From contig CAZXFG010000011.1 of NCBI GenBank assembly GCA_964640515.1, positions 1-17,420 of the forward strand: a stretch of 17,420 nucleotides of DNA, written 5' to 3'. The notes below the pieces were generated by a model that was not told where the DNA came from, did not search any database, and saw only the letters and a list, made by a program, of their open reading frames with translations. The translations under genes were made by a program, and so were the position numbers. This document shows positions 1 to 7,906 of the stretch, piece after piece. The DNA comes from CAZXFG01 sp964640515 (GTDB lineage: Bacteria; Patescibacteriota; Patescibacteriia; Magasanikbacterales; GWA2-37-8). How positions within the stretch are numbered: position 1 is the first letter of the stretch; each line of letters opens with the position of its first letter.

Positions 1-14
1 CGGGTTTGAGTTTT

Positions 15-40
15 TTAAAACAGCCTTTCGGCCGTTTTAA
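15..40 (-). terminator. hairpin terminator downstream of gyrB
   Basis: TTAAAAC and GTTTTAA arms enclose GCC/GGC and a tetraloop that reads GAAA on the minus strand, with one internal mismatch. It lies about 50 nt past the gyrB stop. The U-rich part is inside the stem on both strands, so it may work in both directions. Confidence 0.55.
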
Positions 41-87
41 TAGTGTTTATACTATAGCACCAGCCGGCCGGAAAGTCAAGTGGATGG

Positions 88-3000
88 TTAAATGTCCAGA
101 TTTTTGACGCTTTTAGCGTAAGTTTGGATAAATTTCTTGCGCGGTTCCACTTCGTCGCCCATCAATGTTTCAAAGGTCTCATTGGCCAGTTCGGCATCTT
201 CAGCCGTTACTTTTTTCATCAAGCGTCTGGCGGGATCCATGGTAGTTTCCCAGAGTTGTTCCGGATTCATTTCTCCCAAACCTTTGTAGCGCTGGATATT
301 TATTTTAATTCCATTGACCACCAGTGATTCCGTATTTTCTCCGTCCTCCGCGTCCTTAATTTCTTCAGCGGCCTTATCTTCTTTTAGTACGGCTTTGGCT
401 GTTTTAGCGTCAGATTTGCGTTGGGTGATTTCTTTCAATACTTTTTCTTTTTCTTCTTCATTGTAGGCATAATGCATTTCTTTTCCATATTTTACGCTGA
501 AGAGAGGAGGTTGGGCGATAAAGATATGGCCTTGGGTGATAAGTTCGGGGAAGTAGCGGTAAAAAAAAGTTAACAACAGAGTGCGGATATGCGCGCCATC
601 CACATCCGCGTCAGTCATGATGACAATGCGATTGTACCGCAGTTTGGATATTTCAAAAGCTTCGCCAATGTTGGTGCCTAAAGCGATAATCAAAGATTTG
701 AGTTCGTTGTTGGTCAGGATTTTATCCAACCGCGCGCGCTCTACATTCAGCACTTTGCCGCGCAGGGGGAGGATGGCTTGGAGTTCGCGGTTGCGTCCTT
801 GTTTGGCGCTGTTATGCACAAAGACGCCGCTGGCTAGAGCAAAGTTGTGGGTATTTGGCACTTCTATATCGTATACATCTATCCGTTTTTCTATTTCCTC
901 TATCCGTTTTATTTTGTGATTGTAATTAGCGACTGTTTCTAGAAATAGTTGTTGGTTATTGTTGAAGAATCTCTGTATTAAAGTTTGTAGACTGAGGATG
1001 TTATTATTTCTTTTTGGCAAGGCACAACGAATTTTATCATAACAAGTTAAGACATTTTGTTTTTGTTCTTGAATTTGTTTGGCAAAAGATAAACTATGTT
1101 TTAGATAAGTTTGCGTATAAGCTGTTTTTCTTTTTGTTCTAAATTCCGGAGTCCATTGTTCTTTAGTNNNNNNNNNNNNNNNNNNNNNNNNNNNNNNNNN
1201 NNNNNNNNNNNNNNNNNNNNNNNNNNNNNNNNNNNNNNNNNNNNNNNNNNNNNNNNNNNNNNNNNNNCCCATTGTTTTTTTGCGCGGGTGCTCAATAATC
1301 CAGAAATGCGTCTCATGGCGGTTGATATTTTTTTTCTGTATTCCGTCGTGCGTTTAATTTGATTGCACTTAGCGATAGTAGCCGGAGTGTGTAGAGTTTT
1401 TTTTGCGTGTTTACGGTGAATATCCAGATGCTCTTCGGGGTTGAGCCGAGTGATGTTATCAGGATTATTATTCAGCTTATTAAAATTTAAGTGATGCTTA
1501 TGCGAACCGTTGTTTATATCATATTCACCATGAACCAAGTTGTATTGATCGGCTAGAAGATGAGTAAATATCCATTTTGAGGTTTGCGGGTTGAGGACCA
1601 TTTCGTAGCCCTCTATGGTGATGCGCCCTTCTTTTTTGGATATTTTTTTGTGCAAGGGCATGAGACTAAAACCCGGTTGCAGATTTTGCGCTTCAGCGTA
1701 GGTACCGTCGCGCAACATAAATTTATGGTTAGGAGTACATATTATCTCTTTGTCGTTATCCAGCACCACTTTTATTACCCGGGTGTTAGTTTTGGTGCGA
1801 CGGGGATTTGTAATTTTTTCTACACCGATAAATCCGTCTTCTTTAATAGTGTAGCAGTAGTTAGTTTTTCCCTGTTGCCATTCTTTAATGAGTTCTTTAA
1901 AACTAAGTTGGCGTGAATCAGCTAAGGATATTTTTGTATCGCCATCGAAACATCCTCCGGCGCTGTCTCCTTCCACGATGAATAATTCAGATTCGCTGGC
2001 ATCGCGGCTGGAACAATCAGCCAGTTTTCCCGGCAAGGTAAAACCTTCCATGACTCCTTTACGAAGGATAGTGTCTCGGGCAATCTTAGCCGCGTTGCGG
2101 GCTTTGGCGGCCAGTACGCATTTACCGATGATTGCTTCCGCGTCCTTGGGATGTTCTTCCAGGAAAATAAGGAAATTATCTCCCATGATAGCTTCCACGG
2201 CCGTGCGGGCTTCAGTGTTGCCCAGTTTGGATTTAGTTTGGCCTTCAAACTGCGGTTCTCTGATTTTGATAGAAATAATGGTATTTAAACCTTCGCGCGC
2301 GTCTTCGCCGGTCAGGTTGGGATCTTTTTCGCGTAAAATATTTTTGTTGCGGGCGTAAGTGTTTAAACTGCGGGTGAGGGCGGTGCGAAAACCCTGCACA
2401 TGCGTGCCTCCGTCCTGATTGAAGATATTGTTGGTGAAAGCGAACAGGGATTCAGTATATTCACTGCTGTATTGCAGAGCGATTTCCACATGCACTCCTT
2501 CATAATCCTTGTCCACATAAAAAATATTTTCATTTTTGGCTTCTTTGTTCTGATTCAAATGGCGGACATAGGAAGCGATACCGCCTTCAAAATAAAATTG
2601 ATAAATTGGATTTGGAAACTGCAGAGCGGTTTGGTCGGCTTCTTTTTCTTCGGGCGGGCGTTCATCTTTTAAGATGATGCGTACGCCTTTAGTAAGGTAA
2701 GATGTCTGGCGAACATGATCCACGATGATTTTCCATTCGTAATCCAGAGTTTCCATAATGGTATCATCCGCCCGGAAGGTGATGGTAGTGCCGGTATCCT
2801 TGCAATTTCCCAAAGTTTGCACTTTTTTTACCGGCTGTCCGCCATTTTTATATTCTTGCACCCAAATTTTTCCGTCGCGGTGCACCTCGGCTTTAACATA
2901 AGAAGACAGGGCGTTGACCACGGAGACGCCGACGCCGTGCAAACCGCCGGAAATTTTGTAACCATCATTGCCGAATTTTCCACCGGCGTGCAATACGGTC

Positions 3001-3425
3001 ATTACGACTTCTAAAGCGCTGATTTTTTGCGTGGGGTGGATGTCCACCGGAATTCCGCGGCCATTATCATGAACCGATACCATGTGGTCTGGAAGCAGAG
3101 AAATGGATATTTCATTACAAAATCCGGCCATGGCTTCGTCAATCGCGTTGTCCATGACTTCCCAAACCAGGTGATGCAAGCCAACGGCGCCCGTGGAACC
3201 GATGTACATGCCCGGACGCTTGCGCACCGCTTCCAATCCTTCCAAAACGGTGATATCTTTGGCGCTGTAAGATCCGCCGGAGGAGGTTTTGGTTTTGGGC
3301 GGTTTGACCGGCAGAGGTTTGGTTAAAGATTTAGGTTTTTCGGTTTTTAGAGTTTCGGATTTCGGAGTTTCCAAAAGTCGTCCTTTTTGCACTTTTCTAA
3401 TAGGCATAAATATCAATAATATCAA
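88..3425 (-). CDS. gyrB: DNA gyrase subunit B, intein-containing, spanning an assembly gap
   Basis: GyrB is the ATPase subunit of type IIA topoisomerase gyrase, which supercoils DNA with GyrA. The N-extein (3425-1953) shows the GHKL ATPase features: DITVLEGLEAVRKRPGMYIG, the DNGRGIP loop, GGLHGVGVSVVNAL and the QTK-type lysine in EGQTKSKLGN. The TOPRIM domain begins with SELFIVEGDSAGG, is interrupted by an intein (811-1952), and resumes with SAKQGRNRELQ. The metal-binding DADVDGAHIRTLLL and the terminal RYKGLGEMNPEQLWETTMDP follow in the C-extein (810-88). The two halves read in different frames across the 100 N, which is explained if the true gap length is 2 modulo 3; I treat this as one gene, not a frameshift. 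An unusual Lys/Pro/Thr-rich tail of roughly 45 residues precedes the ATPase domain. The start could be 3425 or 3407; the predicted promoter allows both. Confidence 0.95.
811..1952 (-). other. GyrB intein with HNH homing endonuclease domain (self-splicing insert)
   Basis: The insert begins with Cys directly after EGDSAGG (CFDGDTKISLADSRQ, splicing block A), has the block B motif CTPNHKFMLRDGTY, and ends with block F/G VYDIEVPNTHNFALASG followed by VFVHN, with Ser as the first C-extein residue. All splicing residues expected of a class 1 intein (Cys1, the block B His, the terminal His-Asn, Ser+1) are present, so splicing is probably intact. Between the blocks lies HKHHLNFNKLNNNPDNITRL followed by EEHLDIH, an HNH-type nuclease core. 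The insertion site and the N-terminal text resemble the Synechocystis GyrB intein as I remember it. About 347 residues are visible plus whatever lies in the gap. Downstream of the HNH motif, Arg/Lys-rich YRKKISTAM-like segments suggest DNA-binding repeats. Confidence 0.93.
1168..1267. other. assembly gap, exactly 100 N
   Basis: A run of exactly 100 N, the usual placeholder for a gap of unknown size. It lies in the intein downstream of the HNH motif. The codon phase on the two sides requires a true length of 2 modulo 3 if the reading frame is continuous. The two edges carry similar text on the minus strand (AAAAAACAATGG and AAAGAACAATGG), so a short repeat may have broken the assembly here. 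Confidence 0.95.
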
Positions 3426-3440
3426 TTTTAATACAGAGAT

Positions 3441-3469
3441 ATTTTATCATATTTGAGACAGAAGGGCAA
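3441..3469 (-). promoter_or_regulatory. sigma70-type promoter of gyrB
   Basis: On the minus strand TTGCCC (3469-3464), a 17-nt spacer and TAAAAT (3446-3441). The predicted start near 3434 would leave a leader of about 9 nt to the 3425 ATG or 27 nt to the 3407 ATG. It interleaves with the divergent promoter at 3453-3482. Confidence 0.6.
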
Positions 3470-3482
3470 GGCGTGGTATAAT
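3453..3482 (+). promoter_or_regulatory. extended -10 sigma70-type promoter of the 3502 operon
   Basis: TTGAGA (3453-3458), an 18-nt spacer ending in TGG, and a consensus TATAAT (3477-3482). The predicted start near 3489 gives a leader of about 13 nt. The -35 box lies in the spacer of the gyrB promoter, and the gyrB -35 lies in the spacer of this one. Confidence 0.7.
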
Positions 3483-3501
3483 ATATTTACTTAAAATCCG
3501 T

Positions 3502-4476
3502 ATGCTTAATTTGTATAATGCCAATTCACACGAAATCGCGCCTCTGCCTAAACCGCCGTCCGGATCAGGCAAGACCGCTTTGAATAAAAGCAAGACCTTT
3601 TCGTTTGAAAAATATATCGACCCGACCGGTGATTTGCCTACCTCCAAGTTTAAATTGGGGTTATGGTATGTGGCGCGCAAGGTATTGTTGTATAAAATCT
3701 TAGTGGGAGGATTAGCGGGTTTGAGCGCTATTTTTTGGCTGTATAGTTTGTGGCAATGGGGGAGTTATCTTATTTTTGGTTTGAGCGCTGACCGGCAGTT
3801 GGCCGAGGATATGTCCATTTCACAAAATTACACTCTTCTCAATAAAAATTTTGAGGCCCAGCATTTGCAAGTCGCCGGGACGCGAGTGTTGATTAGCGGA
3901 GTAGATAAGTATGATATCGTTTCCGAGGTGGCCAATCCGAATCCCCGTTTTTTGGTGGAATTTGATTACTATTATTCTTTAGGCGGAGAGGCCAGAACTT
4001 CAGTTCAGCGCGCGTTGCTCTTGCCGGGAGAAAGTCGTCCGGTGGCTTTTCTCGGTTATGCCGATGGACAACCGAACAGCGATGCCAGCTTGGTATTGGA
4101 AAATGTCGCTTGGCAGAGAATTGACGCCCACCAGGTGCCGGATGTTGAAGCTTGGAAAGCCGATCGGTTGAATCTGGTGGTGAAAGATTTTAGTTTTACC
4201 GGCTATCGCGATCTTTCAGGGGCCAACGCGCATGTGGTTAATTTTAAGCTGATGAATGACAGTATCTATGGTTACGATGAGCCGCGCCTGCAAGTCGGTT
4301 TGTATCAAAATGAGAGTTTAGTGGGTATTTTGCCTTTACAGCTGGCTAAGTTGCGTTCGGCGGAAACAGCGGAGGTGGATTTGCGCAGTTTCGCGCCGGA
4401 TTTGCAGGTGACAGAAATAAAAATTTTTCCTCTGATCAATATATATGACGAGGAAGTTTACCTTCGGCCCGAATGA
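3502..4476 (+). CDS. membrane-anchored protein of unknown function
   Basis: I do not recognise the family. The 324-residue product has a soluble, Pro/Lys-containing N-terminal segment of about 58 residues (cytoplasmic if the anchor is N-in). A strongly hydrophobic stretch of one or two membrane helices follows at about residues 61-93 (VLLYKILVGGLAGLSAIFWL and following). After it comes a polar domain of about 225 residues that looks beta-rich, with alternating hydrophobic residues and few cysteines, probably exposed outside the membrane. It is the first gene behind an extended -10 promoter and is followed after 39 nt by rodA, so a role in the envelope or cell-wall machinery is an inference from position only. 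It ends with TGA; an in-frame TAA follows 24 nt later. There is no Shine-Dalgarno, consistent with a very short leader. Confidence 0.85.
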   Translation: MLNLYNANSHEIAPLPKPPSGSGKTALNKSKTFSFEKYIDPTGDLPTSKFKLGLWYVARKVLLYKILVGGLAGLSAIFWLYSLWQWGSYLIFGLSADRQLAEDMSISQNYTLLNKNFEAQHLQVAGTRVLISGVDKYDIVSEVANPNPRFLVEFDYYYSLGGEARTSVQRALLLPGESRPVAFLGYADGQPNSDASLVLENVAWQRIDAHQVPDVEAWKADRLNLVVKDFSFTGYRDLSGANAHVVNFKLMNDSIYGYDEPRLQVGLYQNESLVGILPLQLAKLRSAETAEVDLRSFAPDLQVTEIKIFPLINIYDEEVYLRPE

Positions 4477-4515
4477 TTGACGATGGTCGGTGATCTGTTG
4501 TAAAGTTTCCTGGTT

Positions 4516-5613
4516 ATGCCTTTTAAACCCGGACGATTAAATATCGGTCGTTTTGATCTGATTTTGGTCACGGCGGTTTTGTTTTTGTCAGCCATCGGTC
4601 TATCGGCGATTTATAGCGTGGATTTATCCAGCGGATCGGAGTTGATTTATTTTAAAAAGCAAGCCATCGCTTTGGTCATTGGATTGGTTTTGATGCTGGC
4701 CGCCGGATTTACTCGCCATACTTTTTTCCGCGCCATGGCCAAATGGTGGTATTTAGCGTCATTATTTTTATTGGCGCTGGTTTTATTGTTCGGCCAAAGA
4801 ATCAGAGGCACCACCGGCTGGTTTGTCTTGGGCGGTTTTTCTTTTCAGCCGGTGGAATTGGCTAAGGTCGGCTTGATTTTACTCTTGGCTTATATTATTT
4901 CTCGCTTTGGACGCCGTTTTGAAAGTCCGCTGTTCTTTTTTGGCACCGGGGCCGTGACTTTGCTGATGATGGGCTTGGTGATGTGGCAGCCGGATTTAGG
5001 TTCGGCCGTGATTATCGGTTTGATTTGGCTTGGTTTGATGATGCTGGTCGGGGCGCGCAAATTTTTTTTAATTTTATTAATGTTTTTTTGCATAGCCGGA
5101 GCCGTGTTTAGCTGGTTTTTTGTTTTTAAAGATTATCAAAGAGACAGAATCATTACCTTTATAGATCCGGAGCGGGATAAATTAAACGCCGGTTATAATG
5201 TTCTGCAATCCACCATTGCCGTGGGTTCGGGAAAAATTTTCGGCCGAGGATTGGGCTATGGCTCGCAGAGCCAGCTGCGCTTTTTACCGGAAACCCAAAC
5301 GGACTTTATTTTTTCCGTGATAGGAGAAGAATTGGGGCTGGTGGGGGTTGTAGTGTTATTGGTTTTATTCGCGGTGATATTTTGGCGCGTTCTTTTGATA
5401 GTGATAAATGGCAGTGATGATTTTTCGTCTATGACGGCGGGCGGAATATTTTTGTTATTTTTTAGCCAATTTGTGATTAATATAGGAGCCAATATCGGAC
5501 TTTTGCCCGTAACCGGCGTGACACTGCCTTTTGTCAGTTACGGCGGTTCATCGTTGATGATTAATTTATTATTGGTGGGAATTTTGGAGAGTATGGCCGG
5601 ACGAAAGCGCTAG
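4516..5613 (+). CDS. rodA: RodA-type SEDS peptidoglycan glycosyltransferase
   Basis: SEDS-family integral membrane enzyme that polymerises glycan strands from lipid II during elongation, normally paired with a class B penicillin-binding protein. The 365 residues show about ten hydrophobic helices and the family signatures in order: FQPVELAK (about 110-117), WQPDLGSA (157-164), GYNVLQSTIAVGSG (226-239), GYGSQSQLRFLPETQTDFIF containing the conserved catalytic Asp (about D263) in the large extracellular loop, and GLLPVTGVTLPFVSYGGSS near the C-terminus. The usual Pro in PVTGxPLPF is Thr here. The QPDLGSA motif and lack of an FtsW-type tail favour RodA over FtsW. It follows the unknown membrane protein with a 39-nt spacer and shares its promoter. 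No Shine-Dalgarno is seen. Confidence 0.92.
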   Translation: MPFKPGRLNIGRFDLILVTAVLFLSAIGLSAIYSVDLSSGSELIYFKKQAIALVIGLVLMLAAGFTRHTFFRAMAKWWYLASLFLLALVLLFGQRIRGTTGWFVLGGFSFQPVELAKVGLILLLAYIISRFGRRFESPLFFFGTGAVTLLMMGLVMWQPDLGSAVIIGLIWLGLMMLVGARKFFLILLMFFCIAGAVFSWFFVFKDYQRDRIITFIDPERDKLNAGYNVLQSTIAVGSGKIFGRGLGYGSQSQLRFLPETQTDFIFSVIGEELGLVGVVVLLVLFAVIFWRVLLIVINGSDDFSSMTAGGIFLLFFSQFVINIGANIGLLPVTGVTLPFVSYGGSSLMINLLLVGILESMAGRKR

Positions 5614-5637
5614 AAAGCTCCATCTTGCTTTTCTAGC
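5609..5637 (+). terminator. weak hairpin overlapping the rodA stop codon
   Basis: GCTAGAAAGC (5609-5618) pairs with GCTTTTCTAGC (5627-5637) with one bulged base. There is only a short, broken T run after it, so termination is uncertain. The remaining spacer to rsmE is AT-rich; a possible -10 TATGAT at 5702 lacks a good -35. Confidence 0.35.
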
Positions 5638-5732
5638 CGATTTTAGCTAAGATAACGGGGCTATATTATATGTAGTCCTGTTTTGTATCTAAGATTATAT
5701 CTATGATATAGCTTCATTCATTTATCTCACTC

Positions 5733-6449
5733 ATGTCAACTATGAAATTGCATCATTTTATTGACAATTTTGATTTACGGCTGGGTCAGCTGGTGATTGC
5801 CAACGGCGAGATTGTCCATCAAATCAAAGATGTGTTAAAATTAAAGAAAGACGAGCGTATCATGCTCGGCGATGGCAATGGCCGGAAAGCGGAAGCCGAG
5901 ATTGTCGGGCTGGGAAAATATGAAGTTGAGGTGTTTGTGATTAAAGTGCTGGAAGGGGAAAATGAACCGAATAATCAGGTGAGTTTGTATTGCGCTATTT
6001 TGAAGAGAGAAAATTTGGAATTGGCGGTGCAGAAAGCGGTGGAGGCGGGTGTGTATAAGATTGTGCCGATATTGACCGAGCGCACAATCAAGGTAAAAAT
6101 CAACCGGCCGCGTTTGAAAAAAATAATAAAAGAAGCGGTGGAGCAGTCAGAGCGTTCAGTAATGCCTCTTTTGCGCGAGCCGTTGGATTTGGAAGAAGCG
6201 ATTAACGACTGCGCTTCTAATAATTTAAATATATTTTTTGACCCCGGCGGAAAATCAGTCAGCGCTTTGCCGCGAATGAAGAAGCCGTCCAATGTCGGGA
6301 TATTTATCGGGCCGGAAGGCGGATGGAGCGAAAAAGAACTGGCCTTGGCCAAGGACAAAGGTTTAAAAATTGTCAGCTTGGGCAAAACTATTTTGCGCGG
6401 GGAAACCGCGGCGATTATCGGCGCTTATCTGGGCGCTTATCTCAATTAA
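5733..6449 (+). CDS. rsmE: 16S rRNA (uracil1498-N3)-methyltransferase
   Basis: RsmE uses S-adenosylmethionine to methylate N3 of U1498 in 16S rRNA. The 238-residue product has the small N-terminal PUA-like domain and a C-terminal SPOUT domain. The trefoil-knot signatures are clear: VGIFIGPEGGWSEKELALAK (about 187-206) and LGKTILRGETAAIIGAYLGA near the end. ERTIKVKINRPRLKKIIKEA and EQSERSVMPLLREP match the conserved central region, where SxRxxxP is typical. The start at 5733 is followed by another ATG at 5742 giving MKLHHF, closer to the usual family start, so the real protein may be three residues shorter. There is no Shine-Dalgarno. Confidence 0.93.
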   Translation: MSTMKLHHFIDNFDLRLGQLVIANGEIVHQIKDVLKLKKDERIMLGDGNGRKAEAEIVGLGKYEVEVFVIKVLEGENEPNNQVSLYCAILKRENLELAVQKAVEAGVYKIVPILTERTIKVKINRPRLKKIIKEAVEQSERSVMPLLREPLDLEEAINDCASNNLNIFFDPGGKSVSALPRMKKPSNVGIFIGPEGGWSEKELALAKDKGLKIVSLGKTILRGETAAIIGAYLGAYLN

Positions 6450-6477
6450 TTTTTTTAGGAGGAAATAGGGCTAAATC

Positions 6478-6506
6478 TTGACATTTTCGGTCAAATAATT
6501 TAATAT
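6478..6506 (+). promoter_or_regulatory. sigma70-type promoter of the zinc-ribbon/rplY pair
   Basis: Consensus TTGACA (6478-6483), 17-nt spacer, TAATAT (6501-6506). The predicted start near 6513 leaves a leader of about 11 nt before the ATG at 6524. Confidence 0.75.
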
Positions 6507-6523
6507 ATTGTTACTCTTTATTT

Positions 6524-6868
6524 ATGGCCGCCCCAATAGGACAGTCGCATGAACCATGGCAAGAAGCTTTGAGGTTCATCAATAAATGCCCGATTTGCGC
6601 CACAGCTTATAACACGGTGGAAGCCAAGTTGTTTGCCAAAAAAGGGAGTGCCAATCTGATCCATATAACTTGCGGCCATTGTCAGAGTTCTTTTATGGCC
6701 ATGATTCTGTTGTTAAGCCAGGGATTAAGCTCGGTTGGGATGGTTACGGATTTGAATTTTGCCGATGCCAGTAAATTTTACCCGCGCCCGTCCATCAGTT
6801 TAGATGAAGCGCTGGAAGGTTATCAATTTTTACACACTGAAAATTTTATAAACCGTTTAAAATCATAA
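6524..6868 (+). CDS. small zinc-ribbon protein of unknown function
   Basis: A 114-residue protein I cannot assign to a named family. Two CxxC knuckles, CPIC at 22-25 and CGHC at 50-53, are spaced 24 residues apart and should bind one zinc ion. Between them lies a short basic hairpin, and after them a hydrophobic stretch (FMAMILLLSQGLSSVGMVTD) followed by an acidic C-terminal segment. This arrangement suggests a nucleic-acid or protein-binding adaptor and not an enzyme. It has its own consensus promoter and is separated from rplY by only 9 nt, so the two are almost certainly cotranscribed; a link to translation is an inference from that pairing. Confidence 0.85.
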   Translation: MAAPIGQSHEPWQEALRFINKCPICATAYNTVEAKLFAKKGSANLIHITCGHCQSSFMAMILLLSQGLSSVGMVTDLNFADASKFYPRPSISLDEALEGYQFLHTENFINRLKS

Positions 6869-6877
6869 TGAAATGGT

Positions 6878-7594
6878 ATGAGTTATAAATTATCCGTTAT
6901 GTCGCGCCAGATATTGGGTGAGAAAGCTCGCGCTGAAGGAAAACTTCCGGGAGTGGTCTATGGCGCCGGAGGAAAAGCCGAGTCCATTGTTTTGGATTAC
7001 AAGGAATTTGATAAATTATTTCAGGTCGCCGGTGAATCCAGTTTGATTGATTTGAATGTGGAAGGAAAGGAGATAGGAAAGGTTTTGATTCACGATGTGC
7101 AATATGACCCCGTGAATGACCGCATCATTCATGTGGATTTACGCCGGATTGATATGAGTAAGCCGGTAACGGCCATGGTGGATTTGCATTTCATCGGAGA
7201 ATCTCCGGCTATTAAGGCCGAGGGCGGCACTTTGGTGCGTACCATACAAAAAGTAGAGGTAAAATGTTTGCCTGAAGATTTGGTTTCTAAGATTGAGGTT
7301 AATGTTGATGTGTTGAAAAATTTTAAAGATGTGGTTAAGGTGAAGGATTTGGTTTTGCCGGCGGGTATCGCTATCCTGGGTTTAAATCCGGAAGATGTGG
7401 TGGTAACCGCCGCGCGGGCTTTGACTGAAGATGAAATCAAGGCCCTGGAAGAGGCGGGGAAAAAGGTTGATTTGAGCAAAATTGAGGTCGCCGGCCAGAA
7501 AGAAGAAGAGAAAGAGGAGGGTGAAGAAGAAGGAACTCCGGCGCCGGCCGATGACAAGAAAGAATCAAATAAAAAGTCAGAAGAAAAGAAATAA
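6878..7594 (+). CDS. rplY: 50S ribosomal protein bL25 (long, CTC/TL5 type)
   Basis: bL25 binds 5S rRNA in the large subunit. The 238 residues show the N-terminal L25 beta-barrel, with ARAEGKLPGVVYGAGGKAES and the typical VLIHDVQYDPVNDRIIHVDL, then the C-terminal TL5/CTC domain (GESPAIKAEGGTLVRTIQKV, LPEDLVSKIEVNVDVL). After about residue 200 the chain ends in a highly charged Glu/Lys low-complexity tail, common in long bL25 proteins. It is the second gene of a two-gene unit with the zinc-ribbon protein and is closed by a strong hairpin terminator shared with the convergent rpmB gene. The start ATG has no Shine-Dalgarno. Confidence 0.95.
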   Translation: MSYKLSVMSRQILGEKARAEGKLPGVVYGAGGKAESIVLDYKEFDKLFQVAGESSLIDLNVEGKEIGKVLIHDVQYDPVNDRIIHVDLRRIDMSKPVTAMVDLHFIGESPAIKAEGGTLVRTIQKVEVKCLPEDLVSKIEVNVDVLKNFKDVVKVKDLVLPAGIAILGLNPEDVVVTAARALTEDEIKALEEAGKKVDLSKIEVAGQKEEEKEEGEEEGTPAPADDKKESNKKSEEKK

Positions 7595-7605
7595 CATCCA
7601 ATATA

Positions 7606-7640
7606 AAAATCCTGCGTTCTCTGGACGCAGGATTTTATTT
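7606..7640. terminator. bidirectional intrinsic terminator between rplY and rpmB
   Basis: A perfect 12-bp stem (7606-7617 with 7625-7636, AAAATCCTGCGT arm) and a 7-nt loop. A T-rich run follows on the plus strand and ATTTTTATATT on the minus strand, so it can serve both convergent genes. Confidence 0.85.
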
Positions 7641-7644
7641 TTAT

Positions 7645-7818
7645 TTATTTGCTTCTGTTCAGGGTGCGGCGGCAAGTGGAGCAGACTTTAGCGCTGGCTC
7701 CATCAACTTTGATTAATTGCAGATTGGGTTTTTGCTGGCGCGGTGTTTTGCGGTTGGAGTGGGAAACATGATTGGCGCGGGCTGAACCCTTTCCGCATAA
7801 TTGGCAGACTCTGCTCAT
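7645..7818 (-). CDS. rpmB: 50S ribosomal protein bL28, zinc-binding form
   Basis: A short gene of 57 codons on the minus strand. The product starts MSRVCQLCGKGSARANHVSH, continues with SNRKTPRQQKPNLQ and ends with KVCSTCRRTLNRSK, the bL28 pattern. Two CxxC pairs (C5/C8 and C46/C49) mark the zinc-binding variant. It is shorter than enterobacterial bL28 (about 78 residues) but close to the length of compact Gram-positive forms. Its own promoter (7868-7896) lies about 50 nt upstream, and it stops 9 nt from the stem of the shared terminator. No Shine-Dalgarno precedes the ATG. Confidence 0.93.
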   Translation of the reverse strand: MSRVCQLCGKGSARANHVSHSNRKTPRQQKPNLQLIKVDGASAKVCSTCRRTLNRSK

Positions 7819-7867
7819 AAAATTGAATATTTAATGAAGATAATATATAATAGGTTAAATCCGGACT

Positions 7868-7896
7868 ATTCTATCCTTAATTTAAGATTTTGTCAA
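7868..7896 (-). promoter_or_regulatory. sigma70-type promoter of rpmB
   Basis: On the minus strand TTGACA (7896-7891), a 17-nt spacer and TAGAAT (7873-7868). The predicted start is near 7861, giving a leader of about 43 nt. Confidence 0.75.
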
Positions 7897-7906
7897 CAAA
7901 ACCAGT

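Noticed and set aside
1101..1272. Apparent frameshift or split of gyrB into two genes
   Set aside because: The frame change happens only across a 100-N placeholder; a true gap of 2 modulo 3 restores one frame, and both sides carry matching intein blocks.
4474..4476. UGA recoded as an amino acid
   Set aside because: UGA ends the 3502 and 9584 genes at sensible points, no gene has internal UGA, and RF2 is encoded here.
5640..5732. tRNA or other RNA gene in the rodA-rsmE spacer
   Set aside because: No cloverleaf or conserved T-loop sequence; only AT-rich text with weak -10-like motifs.
6457..6462. AGGAGG sequence after rsmE as a ribosome binding site
   Set aside because: No start codon lies at a usable distance, and a consensus promoter follows it, so it would not be in the downstream transcript.
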